Shown in pieces: positions 1 to 9,438 of a stretch of DNA of 64,000 nt. Origin of the DNA: Vreelandella nigrificans. Its GTDB lineage: Bacteria > Pseudomonadota > Gammaproteobacteria > Pseudomonadales > Halomonadaceae. Below the pieces are notes generated by a model. It was not told where the DNA came from and did not search any database. It worked only from the letters and a program-made list of their open reading frames with translations. Numbering within the stretch: the stretch's first letter is position 1; every line of letters begins with the position of its first letter. Position numbers and translations under genes: made by a program. The stretch covers positions 25,094 through 89,093 of the forward strand of contig NZ_NWUX01000019.1 in NCBI RefSeq assembly GCF_002374315.1. Direction: 5' to 3'.

Positions 1-1377
1 GGCGCTAGGGCGATGATTACCGCTGTCACCAACGCCACCAAACGGTGCATCACCGGATGCGCCGGTGGTTTGGCGGTTCCAGTTCACGATGCCTGCACGG
101 ATGCGCAACAAGAAGTCATCCCAGTCAGCTTTATCGCCACCAATGAGACCGGCGGAAAGGCCATAGCGCGTATTGTTGGCAAGTGCCAGAGCTTCATCCC
201 AGTCACGATAGCGGTGGATTTTAAGCAGCGGCCCGAAATGCTCCTCATCAGGTACGTCAAGCCCCGTTACGTCGATCAGTGCCGGACTTAGCAGACTGGT
301 CCCTTCCTCAAGGCGCTGCATGCGGTTGATCACTGTCCCCCCCATGGCTTCAAGCTCATCTTGTGCTTTAAGTAAGCCATCAGCAGCGGCGACACTCACC
401 AAGCCACCATAAAAAGGCGCTGGCGCTTCTTCAAACTGCCCAGCCACATGCAGCTTGGCGATCGCGTCAGAAAGTGCTTCAACCAGACGGTCGCCTACTT
501 CTCCCTGGGGTACCATTAAACGGCGGGCGCAGGTGCAGCGCTGGCCACCAGATAAAAATGCCGACTGCAAAATAGCCAGCACCGCCGCGCGCTGATCATC
601 GACATCTTTCACCACCAGCGGGTTATTACCCCCTAGCTCCAACGCCAGAATTTTGTCTAGCTGACCAGCAAACTGCTGCTGCAACATACCACCTACTTTC
701 GCGCTGCCGGTAAACAATAAACCATCAATTCCTGGGTGCGCAGCAAGCGCTTGGCCCACGGCGACACCGCCCTGTACCACGTTAATCACCCCAGCGGGCA
801 GCCCAGCTTCTAACCAACACTGCAGGGTTAAGTCAGCGGTTAGCGGTGTTTGATCACTAGGTTTAAACACCACGGTGTTACCCGCTAACAACGCAGGCAC
901 CATGTGGCCGTTAGGCAGATGGCCTGGGAAGTTGTAAGGCCCAAAGACTGCCATCACTCCGTGAGGCCGATGGCGCAGCACTGCTTTAGCGCTACCTACC
1001 TCTTTTTCACGCTCGCCAGTACGCTCCAAGTAGGCCTTAATCGAAAGCGCCACTTTACCCACCATTGCACCTGCCTCGGTGCGCGCTTCCCAGAGCGGTT
1101 TGCCAGTTTCACTAGCAATCGCCGTAGCAAGCTCTTCACTCCGCGCTTTGACAATACTGGCAAAGCGCTCAACAAGCGCTTGGCGTTCTGCAAACGACGT
1201 GCGCGCCCACGCAGGAAAAGCGGCCCTTGCGGCATCAATAGCAGCGCTAACCTGCCCGCTTGAGGCGGAGCCTCCCTGCCATAACAATTTGCCTGCGACA
1301 GGGTCATACTTAGTGAAGTGGTCTGCTTCGCCTGCTACCCAGGCGCCATTGATCAGTTGCTGCTGTTGGGCGTGCAT
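1..1377 (-). CDS. astD: N-succinylglutamate 5-semialdehyde dehydrogenase, C-terminus cut by window edge
   Basis: NAD(P)-dependent aldehyde dehydrogenase for step 4 of the AST arginine pathway: N-succinylglutamate semialdehyde to N-succinylglutamate. The frame begins at an ATG (1375-1377, protein starting MHAQQQQLINGAW) and stays open to base 1, giving 459 residues of a family usually near 490. Visible family motifs are the FGPYNFPGHLPNGH cofactor segment, the ALELGGNNP segment with the general-base Glu, and SGGQRCTCARR with the catalytic Cys (codon near 537). It lies 48 bases downstream of aruG in the same orientation as the rest of the arginine operon, which fixes the assignment over other aldehyde dehydrogenases. 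Only the C-terminal part is missing, through truncation by the window. Confidence 0.93.
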   Translation of the reverse strand, partial: MHAQQQQLINGAWVAGEADHFTKYDPVAGKLLWQGGSASSGQVSAAIDAARAAFPAWARTSFAERQALVERFASIVKARSEELATAIASETGKPLWEARTEAGAMVGKVALSIKAYLERTGEREKEVGSAKAVLRHRPHGVMAVFGPYNFPGHLPNGHMVPALLAGNTVVFKPSDQTPLTADLTLQCWLEAGLPAGVINVVQGGVAVGQALAAHPGIDGLLFTGSAKVGGMLQQQFAGQLDKILALELGGNNPLVVKDVDDQRAAVLAILQSAFLSGGQRCTCARRLMVPQGEVGDRLVEALSDAIAKLHVAGQFEEAPAPFYGGLVSVAAADGLLKAQDELEAMGGTVINRMQRLEEGTSLLSPALIDVTGLDVPDEEHFGPLLKIHRYRDWDEALALANNTRYGLSAGLIGGDKADWDDFLLRIRAGIVNWNRQTTGASGDAPFGGVGDSGNHRPSA

Positions 1378-1425
1378 CGTTCTCTCCTTCCCTCATGCGT
1401 GCTTGTTATACGTACTTGTGAAGAG

Positions 1426-2457
1426 CTAGGTTTCCAGTAAACGCAGGTGGTCACCTGTGGTGACGCCCAGCCGCTTGGCTTCTTGCTGGTTCAGCACAAT
1501 AATGTTGTCATCGCTGGGCGCACGGCCTATCCAGCCAGCGGTGAAGCCCAGCATCTGGGTAGTCGCGGCCAGCCATCGACTGACGCTTTCGTCACGTGCG
1601 CTTGGGGATATTTCAACCTGGCATAGCCGTGAGTTGCGAATTGCCCGTACATCGTCGATGTAAGCCTCTACCGTGGGACCACCATCAAAAATGTCGATAT
1701 ATCCCTCCCAACGCAGCCCCTCTTTTTTGAGCATTTCCAGCGCTGGGCGAGTATGACGGTGTACCTGGCCAATACAGGAACGTGCCTCTTCCGACATAAA
1801 AGTGGTGTATATCGGAAACTTGGGCATTAACTCGCCAATAAAGCTTTTCTGCCCCAAACCAGTGAGCCGGTCGGCTTCGTTGAAATCCATCGGGAAGAAA
1901 TGCTTACCTAAGCTCTCCCAGAAGGGGCTTTTATTGTTTTCATCAAATACCCCCCGCATTTCCGCCAATACTTTTTGCGGGAAACGATCGCGAAATTGAG
2001 CAATAAACAACCAACGTGCCTTGGAAAGCAGTGCACCATTACGCAGGTGCTTGTTAGCTTCGCCGCGATACTCCGGGCGTAGAAATAACGAACATACTTC
2101 CGCGTCGCCGGTATGATCAGAGCTTAAAAACAGCGTATCGATGGTGCGGTGCAGATCGAGTTGGATGGATGAGTGGGCCAGGGTGCCTAATCGGTAGTTA
2201 TAGAATGGCACTTCCCGCCCTACTTGACCTTCAATGGCACAACAGCCAGCCAATTCACCGTTTTCTTCATCTTCTAGCACAAAGAAATAAAGTCGGTCAT
2301 CTATCGCGGTGCGCTCTTCAAATGCACGGGCGGCTGCTTCAATTTTACCGGCCAAGAACTCGCGATTATCTGGCAACGAGGTGAAGCCAACGCCTGCCTG
2401 CTGCGCAAGCGCCTGGAGCCCATCTAGATCATCACGGGCAATGGGTCGAATGCGCAT
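1426..2457 (-). CDS. aruG: Arginine N-succinyltransferase, beta-type subunit
   Basis: GNAT-fold transferase that moves succinyl from succinyl-CoA to the alpha-amino group of arginine, the first AST step. The 343-residue protein opens MRIRPIARDDLDGLQALA and carries the AstA-family segments TSLPDNREFLAGKI, FLRPEYRGEANKHL, FWESLGKHFFPMDF and EGYIDIFDGGPTVEA. It is a paralogue of the gene just upstream. In Pseudomonas the two homologues (AruF, AruG) form a heteromer, whereas enterics have a single AstA. The ATG shares one base with the upstream stop (TAATG), pointing to translational coupling. The aruG rather than aruF label rests on gene order. Confidence 0.9.
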   Translation of the reverse strand: MRIRPIARDDLDGLQALAQQAGVGFTSLPDNREFLAGKIEAAARAFEERTAIDDRLYFFVLEDEENGELAGCCAIEGQVGREVPFYNYRLGTLAHSSIQLDLHRTIDTLFLSSDHTGDAEVCSLFLRPEYRGEANKHLRNGALLSKARWLFIAQFRDRFPQKVLAEMRGVFDENNKSPFWESLGKHFFPMDFNEADRLTGLGQKSFIGELMPKFPIYTTFMSEEARSCIGQVHRHTRPALEMLKKEGLRWEGYIDIFDGGPTVEAYIDDVRAIRNSRLCQVEISPSARDESVSRWLAATTQMLGFTAGWIGRAPSDDNIIVLNQQEAKRLGVTTGDHLRLLET

Positions 2458-3521
2458 TACATCTCTCCTTCATCGAGCGCATCTACCGCGCTAGGCAGGG
2501 TTAGTGGTGCTGCCAAAACCGCACGTCCCTCTTCAACTCCCAAACGCTCGGCGTGTTCGGGGGAAAGCATTAACTGACCGGTGGGCGAGAGCGCATAGCG
2601 CGCCACGATGCAGCGGAAATCGCCGAGAGTTTGGTTGGCAATCATCGCCGGCTCCGCATCGGGCAAGGCATGCTCCGGCCGTATCCTAACCGGGTGCCAC
2701 GCAGCACGACGGAAAGTTTCCAGCCGCTCTCGTTCAGCTTTAACAATTGGCCCGGCATCGAAAATATCTACATGGCGAGAGCGTACAAATCCCTCGGCCA
2801 GCATTTCAGCCAAGGCTTCTTCATGGGCGGGATGTTCACGGCCAATGGCCGCCCGCGCCTGGGGTGTTAGAAGCGGTAGATAGAGCGGAAACTGAGGCAT
2901 CACTTCGGCAATAAAGCTTTTCGAGCGCACCCCGGCAATGTGATTCATTTCGTGAAAGCTGCGAGCAAAAAAGTGGCGGCCCACGCTCTCCCAAAAAGGT
3001 GATTCATTACTACTATCCAGATAGCCTGGAAACGCCACCGTCAGAATGCGCGAAAAACGCTCCGGATATTGAGCAATAAACATTAGCCGCGCCCGGCGTA
3101 GCAGGCTTTCAGCACTGGTGCCTTTATAACGCGGATTCAGCGACAAAGCGCAGAGTAGTGTGGCGTCAGACGCCTCGTGAGAGAGCGCTAACGTCTGTAC
3201 TTCCCGGCGCACATTAAGCTGCTGGGAAGCATGAATCAGCGTCTCTTGGCGGTAGGTGTAATAAGCTTCCGCAGCCCCCGCCTGGGCACGGATGGTAGCC
3301 GTACCCAACACTTCGTCTCGGCTATCATCTGCCAATACGAACATATAGTGCTCGTGGCCGGGAAACTCTACTTGGCTATTGAAGGCTTCCTGGGAGCGCA
3401 CTATGCGCTCCTCAAGCCGGTCACGGTTAGCGGGCAGATTGGTGAGCCGTGGCACTGCGTGCTCGGCCAACTGCTCCAGGGCTGGAAGGTCAGCCATTGT
3501 TACCGGTCGGATTACCAACAT
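2457..3521 (-). CDS. aruF: Arginine N-succinyltransferase, alpha-type subunit
   Basis: Second AstA-family subunit, partner of AruG in arginine succinylation. It contains the parallel motifs TNLPANRDRLEERI, LNPRYKGTSAESLL, FWESVGRHFFARSF and SRHVDIFDAGPIV. I place the start at the ATG at 3519-3521 (MLVIRPVTMADLPAL), because it has a good AAGAGGGGG ribosome-binding site and matches the usual AruF N-terminus; this gives 354 residues. An in-frame ATG at 3558-3560 overlaps the astC stop as ATGA and would add 13 residues. The gene sits between astC and aruG in the order aruC-F-G-D known from Pseudomonas. Confidence 0.9.
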   Translation of the reverse strand: MLVIRPVTMADLPALEQLAEHAVPRLTNLPANRDRLEERIVRSQEAFNSQVEFPGHEHYMFVLADDSRDEVLGTATIRAQAGAAEAYYTYRQETLIHASQQLNVRREVQTLALSHEASDATLLCALSLNPRYKGTSAESLLRRARLMFIAQYPERFSRILTVAFPGYLDSSNESPFWESVGRHFFARSFHEMNHIAGVRSKSFIAEVMPQFPLYLPLLTPQARAAIGREHPAHEEALAEMLAEGFVRSRHVDIFDAGPIVKAERERLETFRRAAWHPVRIRPEHALPDAEPAMIANQTLGDFRCIVARYALSPTGQLMLSPEHAERLGVEEGRAVLAAPLTLPSAVDALDEGEM

Positions 3522-3556
3522 CCTTAGCGCCCCCTCTTGTGTAGCTTGTTGCCTAC

Positions 3557-4771
3557 TCATGCGCTGGCAACAAGCCGCTCAATGGCACGTTCCAAACGCG
3601 CCATACCTTCAGCAATATCCGCCTCAGGAATCACTAACGACGGCGCCATGCGCAATACATTGGGGCCCGCGATCAGCGCCATGACACCCTCTTCAATGGC
3701 CAGCGGTAGAATATCTTTGGCACGGCCTTCGAAGGCATCAGACATTTGCGCGCCGATTAGCAGTCCCATGCCACGGATCTCTTTAAACACGCCGTGCTTG
3801 CGGTTGATAGTTTCCAGGTGTTCGCGAAATAGGTCGTGACGATGCTTAACACCTTCGAGCACTTTGGGGGTATCAATAAACTCTACCACTGCAAGCGCCA
3901 CCGCAGATGCCAAAGCATTACCGCCGTAAGTCGATCCGTGGGTACCAATTGCCAAGGACTTGGCAATGGCTTCGGTGGTTAACGTAGCGCCAACGGGGAA
4001 GCCGCCGCCCAAGGATTTAGCGCTGGTTAAGATGTCTGGAGTGATGCCGAAGTTCTTGTACGCGTAGAGCTCGCCGCTGCGGCCAACACCGGTCTGAACT
4101 TCATCAAAAATCAGTAGCGCATTGTGCTCATCACACAGATCACGCAGCCCCTGGAGGAACTCTTGCGTCGCGGGAACAATACCGCCTTCGCCCTGCATGG
4201 GTTCAACCATAATCGCGCAGGTATCCTCGCCCACCAGCTGGCGGACACTTTCAAGGTCATTGAAATTGGCGTGCAAAATACCGCCGGGCACTGGTCCAAA
4301 ACCTTGAGAGTACTTGGGCTGGCCACCTACGCTCACGGTGAAGAAAGTACGACCATGGAAAGATTGATAAAACGAGATGATTTTATCTTTATGCTCACCA
4401 TGGTGGTCAACCGCCCAACGACGAGCTAGCTTCAGTGCGGCTTCATTGGCTTCGCCGCCGGAAGAGCATAAAAATACTTTATCGGCAAAGGTGCGCTCAG
4501 TGAGCGTCTTGGCAAGCTTAAGCGCAGGCTCATTGGTAAATACGTTAGACAGGTGCCAAAGTTTTTCGCCCTGCTCTTTTAGTGCATTTACCAGCACTGG
4601 ATGGCAATGGCCAAGAGAGTTCACCGCGATACCGCCCGCGAAGTCGATATATTCACGCCCTTGCTGATCCCACAGGCGGCTACCTTCCCCGCGCACTGGG
4701 ATAATCTGCTGTGGCGAGTAGTTGGGCGCCATGTAGTGATCGAAATCCTGACGGTTTGGGGTGTAACTCAT
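3557..4771 (-). CDS. astC: Succinylornithine / acetylornithine aminotransferase
   Basis: Class III PLP aminotransferase that converts N2-succinylornithine and 2-oxoglutarate to succinylglutamate semialdehyde and glutamate. The 404-residue protein is full length for the ArgD/AstC family. Visible features are [16 protein letters not shown] near residue 103, the [12 protein letters not shown] cofactor motif at 222-233 and the Schiff-base lysine K252 in [14 protein letters not shown] strong GGAGGT ribosome-binding site precedes the ATG. It is the first structural gene of the arginine operon (also called aruC). The same enzyme often also serves arginine biosynthesis; operon position favours the catabolic role here. 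Confidence 0.93.
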   Translation of the reverse strand: MSYTPNRQDFDHYMAPNYSPQQIIPVRGEGSRLWDQQGREYIDFAGGIAVNSLGHCHPVLVNALKEQGEKLWHLSNVFTNEPALKLAKTLTERTFADKVFLCSSGGEANEAALKLARRWAVDHHGEHKDKIISFYQSFHGRTFFTVSVGGQPKYSQGFGPVPGGILHANFNDLESVRQLVGEDTCAIMVEPMQGEGGIVPATQEFLQGLRDLCDEHNALLIFDEVQTGVGRSGELYAYKNFGITPDILTSAKSLGGGFPVGATLTTEAIAKSLAIGTHGSTYGGNALASAVALAVVEFIDTPKVLEGVKHRHDLFREHLETINRKHGVFKEIRGMGLLIGAQMSDAFEGRAKDILPLAIEEGVMALIAGPNVLRMAPSLVIPEADIAEGMARLERAIERLVASA

Positions 4772-4871
4772 GGGACGATACCTCCAGTGGGGTAGACAAT
4801 AGATTTAGTATACGGGTGGCGGTGGACACCGTGCTTACAGTATTGGGACGGTAAATTATGAAAAGCCGCGC
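4772..4871 (-). promoter_or_regulatory. astC: Leader and probable promoter of the arginine operon
   Basis: This gap lies between the regulator stop and the astC start. On the minus strand it holds a TATACT hexamer (+ strand 4807-4812) as a possible -10 box and a GGAGGT ribosome-binding site just before the ATG. No good -35 box was found at standard spacing, as expected if an AraC-type activator is required. The binding site itself could not be defined by eye. Confidence 0.4.
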
Positions 4872-5894
4872 TTAACCAAGCCGCTCTTCTCGTGGCGTGA
4901 TGCCAAAGTGGTTTCGATAAGCAGTGGAAAAGTGCGCACCAGAGGAGAATCCTGTGATCAGTGCGATATCTCCTACAGGACGATCACTCTCTCTTAGCTG
5001 TTTGCGAGCTTCCTGAAGACGTAAATCTAGGTAGTAACGGCTAGGCACTGCCTGTAAATATTTTTTAAACAGCCGCTCCAACTGCCGCCGAGAAATACCC
5101 AAATGCTCTGCTAGCTCCAATGTTGAAAGCGGCTCCTCAATATTGGCCTCCATTAGCGTAACGGCATCTACCAAGCTTTGTGGCGCATGGCCCAAGCGGT
5201 TACGCAGAGGTACGTGCTGGCGCTCGTCAGCAAGGCGGATACGATCGCAGACAAACTGCTCAGATACTTGCTCAGCTAATCGCTGGCCGTGATGCTGACT
5301 AATCAGTGTGAGCATCATATCCATCGCTGCCGTACCGCCCGCACAGGTCAGCCTATCGCGGTCAATTTCGAACAGCTGTTGAGATAGTGTGACCTGAGGA
5401 TACGCCTGAACAAACGCATCAAAGCGCTGCCAGGGTAACGTGGCCCGATAACCTTCTAATAACCCGCAACGAGCCAGCACCTCGGTACCGCCGGCAAGCC
5501 CACCGATGGCCACGCCTCTCCCCTGGTGGCTACGCAACCATTCATTTAGTTTGGCGGGCAGTGCATAGGGCAGTGGTGTGGGCGCACATATCAATAACAT
5601 GTCCAGAGGACCAAGAGGCGCATCTAAAGTGTGCTGTGCTAGGAGGGAAAGTTGCGCACTGCTGCGCACGGGCTCTTCACTCAGGCTCAGAGTGACCGTG
5701 TGATACAGCATTTGCCCACTCAGTTGATTAGCCATTTGCAGCGGTTCAATGGCGCTAGCATGGGCCAGTAATGAAAACCCCGGCAGCAGCACAAAGGCCA
5801 CTCGCTTACGGCTGCTGGCAGGAGGTGTTAATGCGCTTGAATACATGATAAGTGGCTGTGCTGCATGAAAATCGCCTTCAACTAGAGGAAGCAT
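4872..5894 (-). CDS. argR: AraC-family (GlxA-type) transcriptional regulator, ArgR-like
   Basis: Two-domain regulator. Residues about 28-205 form a DJ-1/PfpI-like class I amidotransferase-fold sensor (VAFVLLPGFSLLAHA at the start, GGLAGGTEVLARCGLLEGYRATL in the middle). Residues about 230-335 form an AraC-type double helix-turn-helix (LAEHLGISRRQLERLFKKYL and VGDIALITGFSSGAHFSTAYR). This layout and its place directly upstream of astC match ArgR of Pseudomonas aeruginosa, the arginine-responsive activator of the aru operon; it is unrelated to the hexameric E. coli ArgR. No clear ribosome-binding site precedes the ATG at 5894, and an in-frame ATG at 5846 would remove 16 residues. Confidence 0.8.
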   Translation of the reverse strand: MLPLVEGDFHAAQPLIMYSSALTPPASSRKRVAFVLLPGFSLLAHASAIEPLQMANQLSGQMLYHTVTLSLSEEPVRSSAQLSLLAQHTLDAPLGPLDMLLICAPTPLPYALPAKLNEWLRSHQGRGVAIGGLAGGTEVLARCGLLEGYRATLPWQRFDAFVQAYPQVTLSQQLFEIDRDRLTCAGGTAAMDMMLTLISQHHGQRLAEQVSEQFVCDRIRLADERQHVPLRNRLGHAPQSLVDAVTLMEANIEEPLSTLELAEHLGISRRQLERLFKKYLQAVPSRYYLDLRLQEARKQLRESDRPVGDIALITGFSSGAHFSTAYRNHFGITPREERLG

Positions 5895-5969
5895 CGGGGT
5901 AACAACGCCATCTTACCCAATTGTGTACCCGAAGGCAGCGCTATGGCCTTTCAAACAAAAATAGGGCGT

Positions 5970-6006
5970 AAAAATGCAAATTGCCGGGCATTGGCCCGGC
6001 AATTTG
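5970..6006 (-). terminator. Rho-independent terminator of the 71-residue membrane protein gene
   Basis: A perfect 13-bp stem (5977-5989 with 5994-6006, loop of 4) is followed on the minus strand by ATTTTT. It lies just downstream of the stop at 6022 and isolates that gene from the regulator gene below. Confidence 0.8.
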
Positions 6007-6021
6007 TTTGGCGAGAGAACC

Positions 6022-6237
6022 TTAGCCTCCGCTATTGCCTGCGCCAAGAATTAGAAACCCAGCCACTACTATCCCTAGGACTATAATTACCAAAGGAAGC
6101 AACTTGTACATTCCACTGGGTGGTTTCTTAGCTTCAGGCTGGCGCTGAGGCGCAGCGCTTTCAAAGTCCTCTGGTATGCGCTGATTCAATACGTGCTCTT
6201 TCTCTTCTTCCCGAGTTTTACTTTCCCTGGTATCCAT
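6022..6237 (-). CDS. Small single-pass membrane protein of unknown function
   Basis: The 71-residue product has a charged N-terminus rich in Glu, Lys and Arg (residues 1-41) and one hydrophobic helix at about 45-67 (LLPLVIIVLGIVVAGFLILG) ending in Gly-Ser. An excellent ribosome-binding site (CAGGAGG, 6 bases before the ATG) and a strong terminator just downstream support it as a real, independent gene. The likely topology is a cytoplasmic N-terminus with a tail anchor. I do not recognise the family. It follows fabV on the same strand, with a gap of about 70 bases. Confidence 0.7.
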   Translation of the reverse strand: MDTRESKTREEEKEHVLNQRIPEDFESAAPQRQPEAKKPPSGMYKLLPLVIIVLGIVVAGFLILGAGNSGG

Positions 6238-6307
6238 AAACGCCTCCTGTTACTCCGGCAGAAAAAGCGAGTGCGACGACCTCTAGCTAGCGCAACCGCA
6301 TCACCGC

Positions 6308-7513
6308 TTATAAGCTAATGACATCGAACTCGACATTAGGGTTCACATCCGCGTCGTAGTCCACATCATCACGTTCAAAGCCAAATAGCTTCAAAAACTC
6401 ATGCTTATAACCAGCATAGTCGGTAATTTCGAATAAGTTTTCTGTTGTAACGTCTGCCCACAAGTCTTGGCAGGCTTTTTGAACGTCGTCACGCAGTTCC
6501 CAGTCATCCAGGCGCACACGACCTTGCTCGTCGGTTGCCATTTCTTCTTGCTGGCCTGAGTACAGACGCTCGCCGAACAGGCGATTCAGTTGGTCTATAG
6601 TTCCTTCATGCAGGCCCTGTTCTTTCATAATGCGATATACCATCGCAATATATAGCGGCATGACGGGAATCGCTGCGCTGGCTTGGGTCACCACCGATTT
6701 GAGCACCGCCACATTGGCACCACCACCGCTCGTTTGCAGTTTGGCATCAATAGCGGCCGCTGCGCGGTCCAGGTCTTCTTTGGCTTTGCCCAACGCACCA
6801 TGCCAGTAAATAGGCCAGGTGATTTCAGTACCAATGTAACTAAACGCCACACTGCGCGCGCCTTTTGCTAACACGCCAGCTTGGTCAAGAGCATTCATCC
6901 ACAGTTCCCAATCTTCGCCACCCATTACGGTGATGGTGTCGTCGATCTCTTGCTGTGTAGCAGGCTCTACTTGCGCTTCGATGATGACATCTTTATTGGT
7001 ATCAATCGCCGTGGCACGGTAGGTTTCACCAATCGGTTTCAGGCTTGAGCGCTTTACTTCACCAGTATCTGGCAGCTTACGCACAGGCGAGGCTAGTGAG
7101 TAAACCACTAGATCAACTTCGCCCATGTCCTGCTTGATTAACTCAATGGCTTTTTCTCGCGCTTCATGCGAGAAAGCATCGCCGTTGATCGACTTGCTAT
7201 ACAGGCCTTCCTGCTTGGCAAACTTGTCGAACGCAGCGCTGTTGTACCAGCCAGCAGTACCAGTCTTTGTATCGCTGCTGGGCTTTTCAAAAAATACGCC
7301 CAGAGTGTCGGCACCGTAACCAAACGCAGCGGTAATACGCGCAGCTAATCCGTAGCCACTGGAAGCGCCAATCACCAATACTTTTTTAGGGCCAGCGTTT
7401 TTATCTAAGCCGCGGGCACGAGTCGCTTCGATCTGTTCGAGAACGTTCTGCTCGCAGCCTACAGGGTGAGTCGTTGTACAGATAAAGCCACGCACTTTAG
7501 GTTTAATAATCAC
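6308..7513 (-). CDS. fabV: FabV-type trans-2-enoyl-ACP/CoA reductase
   Basis: NADH-dependent enoyl reductase for the last step of each fatty-acid elongation cycle. The protein shows [20 protein letters not shown] at the start, a Rossmann motif [13 protein letters not shown], and the FabV-type Tyr-x8-Lys catalytic pair in [20 protein letters not shown] (about Tyr236 and Lys245). The length of 401 residues fits FabV. I chose a GTG start at 7511-7513, since it follows an AGAGG ribosome-binding site and gives the standard N-terminus; an ATG at 7531 adds 6 residues. FabV enzymes are intrinsically tolerant of triclosan (family knowledge). No fabI is seen in the window. Confidence 0.95.
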   Translation of the reverse strand: MIIKPKVRGFICTTTHPVGCEQNVLEQIEATRARGLDKNAGPKKVLVIGASSGYGLAARITAAFGYGADTLGVFFEKPSSDTKTGTAGWYNSAAFDKFAKQEGLYSKSINGDAFSHEAREKAIELIKQDMGEVDLVVYSLASPVRKLPDTGEVKRSSLKPIGETYRATAIDTNKDVIIEAQVEPATQQEIDDTITVMGGEDWELWMNALDQAGVLAKGARSVAFSYIGTEITWPIYWHGALGKAKEDLDRAAAAIDAKLQTSGGGANVAVLKSVVTQASAAIPVMPLYIAMVYRIMKEQGLHEGTIDQLNRLFGERLYSGQQEEMATDEQGRVRLDDWELRDDVQKACQDLWADVTTENLFEITDYAGYKHEFLKLFGFERDDVDYDADVNPNVEFDVISL

Positions 7514-7673
7514 GTTGGACCTCTTCATCAAATTGATTTCGTTATCAACATGGCCATGCCATTGGTTAGTGGGGCTATTCTAGCCGTCTCAGCGCGCCCT
7601 GTCCGCTCTTGAGCTTATCCATCATTCACGGCAGGATAGCGACCTGCCCACTACCGGCCAAAGAGACGACCCT

Positions 7674-8057
7674 ATGAATGCACAGCAGTTAGTCGATGAG
7701 CGTGGCGACCTATGGCTTGCCCTGGCACCACTCTGGCTAGACCGTGAACCGAGTGAACGCGACTACGCCAAGATGATTGATGTCATTCAACAGCATGACA
7801 TGTCGCTTAAGGAGCTTGAATGGATGTTTCGCTTAGAAATGGCGCCGGTGATGACACGGCACCAACTCTCTGTAGCCAGCGAGTGGCGTAGATTTGACGA
7901 CTATAAACTTATGAAACAGCTAGTTAACCATAATCTGCGTTTAAATGGTTGGCGACGCAAAAGCTGGGCTTTATTTTCAGGTTTAACGACAATGATGGTG
8001 CGCCACCGCTGGAACGCACTAATGAATCGTTTAATGGTTGCACGCGGTGAGGTTTAA
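7674..8057 (+). CDS. Conserved-looking protein of unknown function, 127 residues
   Basis: A soluble, mostly helical, Trp-rich protein (eight or so Trp residues) with no signal peptide or transmembrane segment. Its N-terminus, LWLALAPLWLDREPSERDYAKM, resembles small uncharacterised proteins with an acidic helical start, but I cannot name the family with confidence. The C-terminus is basic (MVRHRWNALMNRLMVARGEV). It starts 160 bases from fabV in the opposite direction, with an AAAGAGACG ribosome-binding site. Codon use matches its neighbours. Function unknown. Confidence 0.7.
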   Translation: MNAQQLVDERGDLWLALAPLWLDREPSERDYAKMIDVIQQHDMSLKELEWMFRLEMAPVMTRHQLSVASEWRRFDDYKLMKQLVNHNLRLNGWRRKSWALFSGLTTMMVRHRWNALMNRLMVARGEV

Positions 8058-8074
8058 GCAAGCTCCGTATTCAG

Positions 8075-8560
8075 TTACTTTTTATCAAGTTCGGCTTCCA
8101 ACGCTAAGCGCAGCGGAAGGCCATGATCTTTAGGGCCAAAGCGGGCAATCACTTGACCATCACGCCCGACTAAAAACTTGGTGAAGTTCCATTTGATTGC
8201 CTTTGTACCCATGACGCCTGGCGCTTCCCGTTTGAGCATGACAAACAAGGGGTGAGCTGCGTGACCATTAACACGCACTTTTTCCATCAATGGAAAGCTA
8301 ACGCCAAACTGCTGCTCACCAAAGGCACAAAACGCCTCGGCGCTCTCTGGTGACTGTCTGCCAAACTGATTACAGGGAAAACCAAGCACCGTAAAGCCAC
8401 GGTCACGGTAGCGCTTATACAGTGTTTCCAACTCTTTTAATTGTGGTGTAAAACCACATTGGCTAGCCACATTGACCACGAGCAATACTTGGCCGCGAAG
8501 CGCCCGTAAATTAAATGGCTCGCCTGTATGGGTATAACAGTCTTGATCATAAATCATCAT
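8075..8560 (-). CDS. Glutathione peroxidase family protein (BtuE/BsaA type)
   Basis: Thiol peroxidase that reduces hydroperoxides. The 161-residue protein has the three family signatures: VNVASQCGFTPQ with peroxidatic Cys35 (Cys in place of the selenocysteine of animal enzymes), the LGFPCNQFGRQSP segment with the conserved Gln, and IKWNFTKFLVGRDG with the catalytic Trp and Asn. In bacterial homologues the reductant is often thioredoxin rather than glutathione. The ATG follows an AAGGGG ribosome-binding site. It is convergent with the 127-residue gene, with only 17 bases between the stops. Confidence 0.93.
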   Translation of the reverse strand: MMIYDQDCYTHTGEPFNLRALRGQVLLVVNVASQCGFTPQLKELETLYKRYRDRGFTVLGFPCNQFGRQSPESAEAFCAFGEQQFGVSFPLMEKVRVNGHAAHPLFVMLKREAPGVMGTKAIKWNFTKFLVGRDGQVIARFGPKDHGLPLRLALEAELDKK

Positions 8561-8633
8561 TGCAAGGCCCCTTACATGCCTTCGCTAGCGTGTTATCACC
8601 ATGCCACGACGCATGCCGTTAGGCTAGAGCCGG

Positions 8634-9251
8634 TTAACTGATTGGTCCTAGCACTACTCGCAGTGCCAGAGCGATCAGCAGCACGCCAGTGACTCGATTA
8701 ATCCAGTGAGCATAACGATGTAGCCAAGGTAATACGCTCGAGTGAGAGAGCCCCACTGCCACTAGTACATACCAGCCACCATCAATCACCATAGCTGTGG
8801 CCACAATAATTGCTTTGGCAAAGATGCTCATCTCAGGAGTGACAAACTGGCTAAGCAAAGCGACAAAAAAGATGATCAACTTGGGGTTGCCTAGCGCCAC
8901 TAGTACTCCCTCTTTGGCAGCTTGGCGCGTGGTGGTCATCACTGCTCCTGGCGCGATCCCCCCTGCTCTACCTGCTCGCAGCGCTTTGATACCTAACCAA
9001 GCTAAATAGGCAGCGCCAAGCCACGTGACCACTTGAAACAGCTGGGGATGGCGAACAATCAAGGCCCCCAACCCCCATACAGTTAACAGCGCATAAAACC
9101 CCACTCCAAGCGCGTGAAATACAGCGGCCGTTACGCCGGGCAAACGCCCGCCCCCTAATGTATGGCGCAATACCAGTGCCAAACTTGGCCCCGGTGACAT
9201 AGCTCCCATAGCGCAAATCGCGACCAACGACAGCCAGAGTGACAGCGGCAT
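8634..9251 (-). CDS. LysE/RhtB-family amino-acid exporter
   Basis: Inner-membrane export protein with about six transmembrane helices. The N-terminal segment MPLSLWLSLVAICAMGAMSPGPSLALVLRH contains the family motif around SPGP, and ALGNPKLIIFFVALLSQFV is the typical conserved central helix. I start it at the ATG at 9249-9251, behind a GGAGAG ribosome-binding site, giving 205 residues, the usual family length. An upstream in-frame ATG at 9311 would add an unusual 20-residue extension. Substrates of the family are amino acids such as lysine, threonine or homoserine lactone; the substrate here cannot be read from sequence. Confidence 0.88.
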   Translation of the reverse strand: MPLSLWLSLVAICAMGAMSPGPSLALVLRHTLGGGRLPGVTAAVFHALGVGFYALLTVWGLGALIVRHPQLFQVVTWLGAAYLAWLGIKALRAGRAGGIAPGAVMTTTRQAAKEGVLVALGNPKLIIFFVALLSQFVTPEMSIFAKAIIVATAMVIDGGWYVLVAVGLSHSSVLPWLHRYAHWINRVTGVLLIALALRVVLGPIS

Positions 9252-9438
9252 TTTTCTCTCCATGAAAAAAGTAAGAAAGGACAAGCTAGTATACTCCAGC
9301 CGTCGAAGCATCTAGGGAATAAATGTAAGCGCTTAAATAACGCTGTTAGCATGGTACGCTGTTGGGTAAAATTTTCCCCTTTTTGATCAAGATGACGCCT
9401 GCCACGCAGGCGGTTCATGGCTTATAAAGGACTTCAAC

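Noticed and set aside
996..1307. Open frames on both strands over astD (for example 904-1263 plus and 996-1307 minus)
   Set aside because: They are shadow frames over the astD coding sequence, which has continuous family motifs in its own frame. The shadows lack ribosome-binding sites and recognisable domains.
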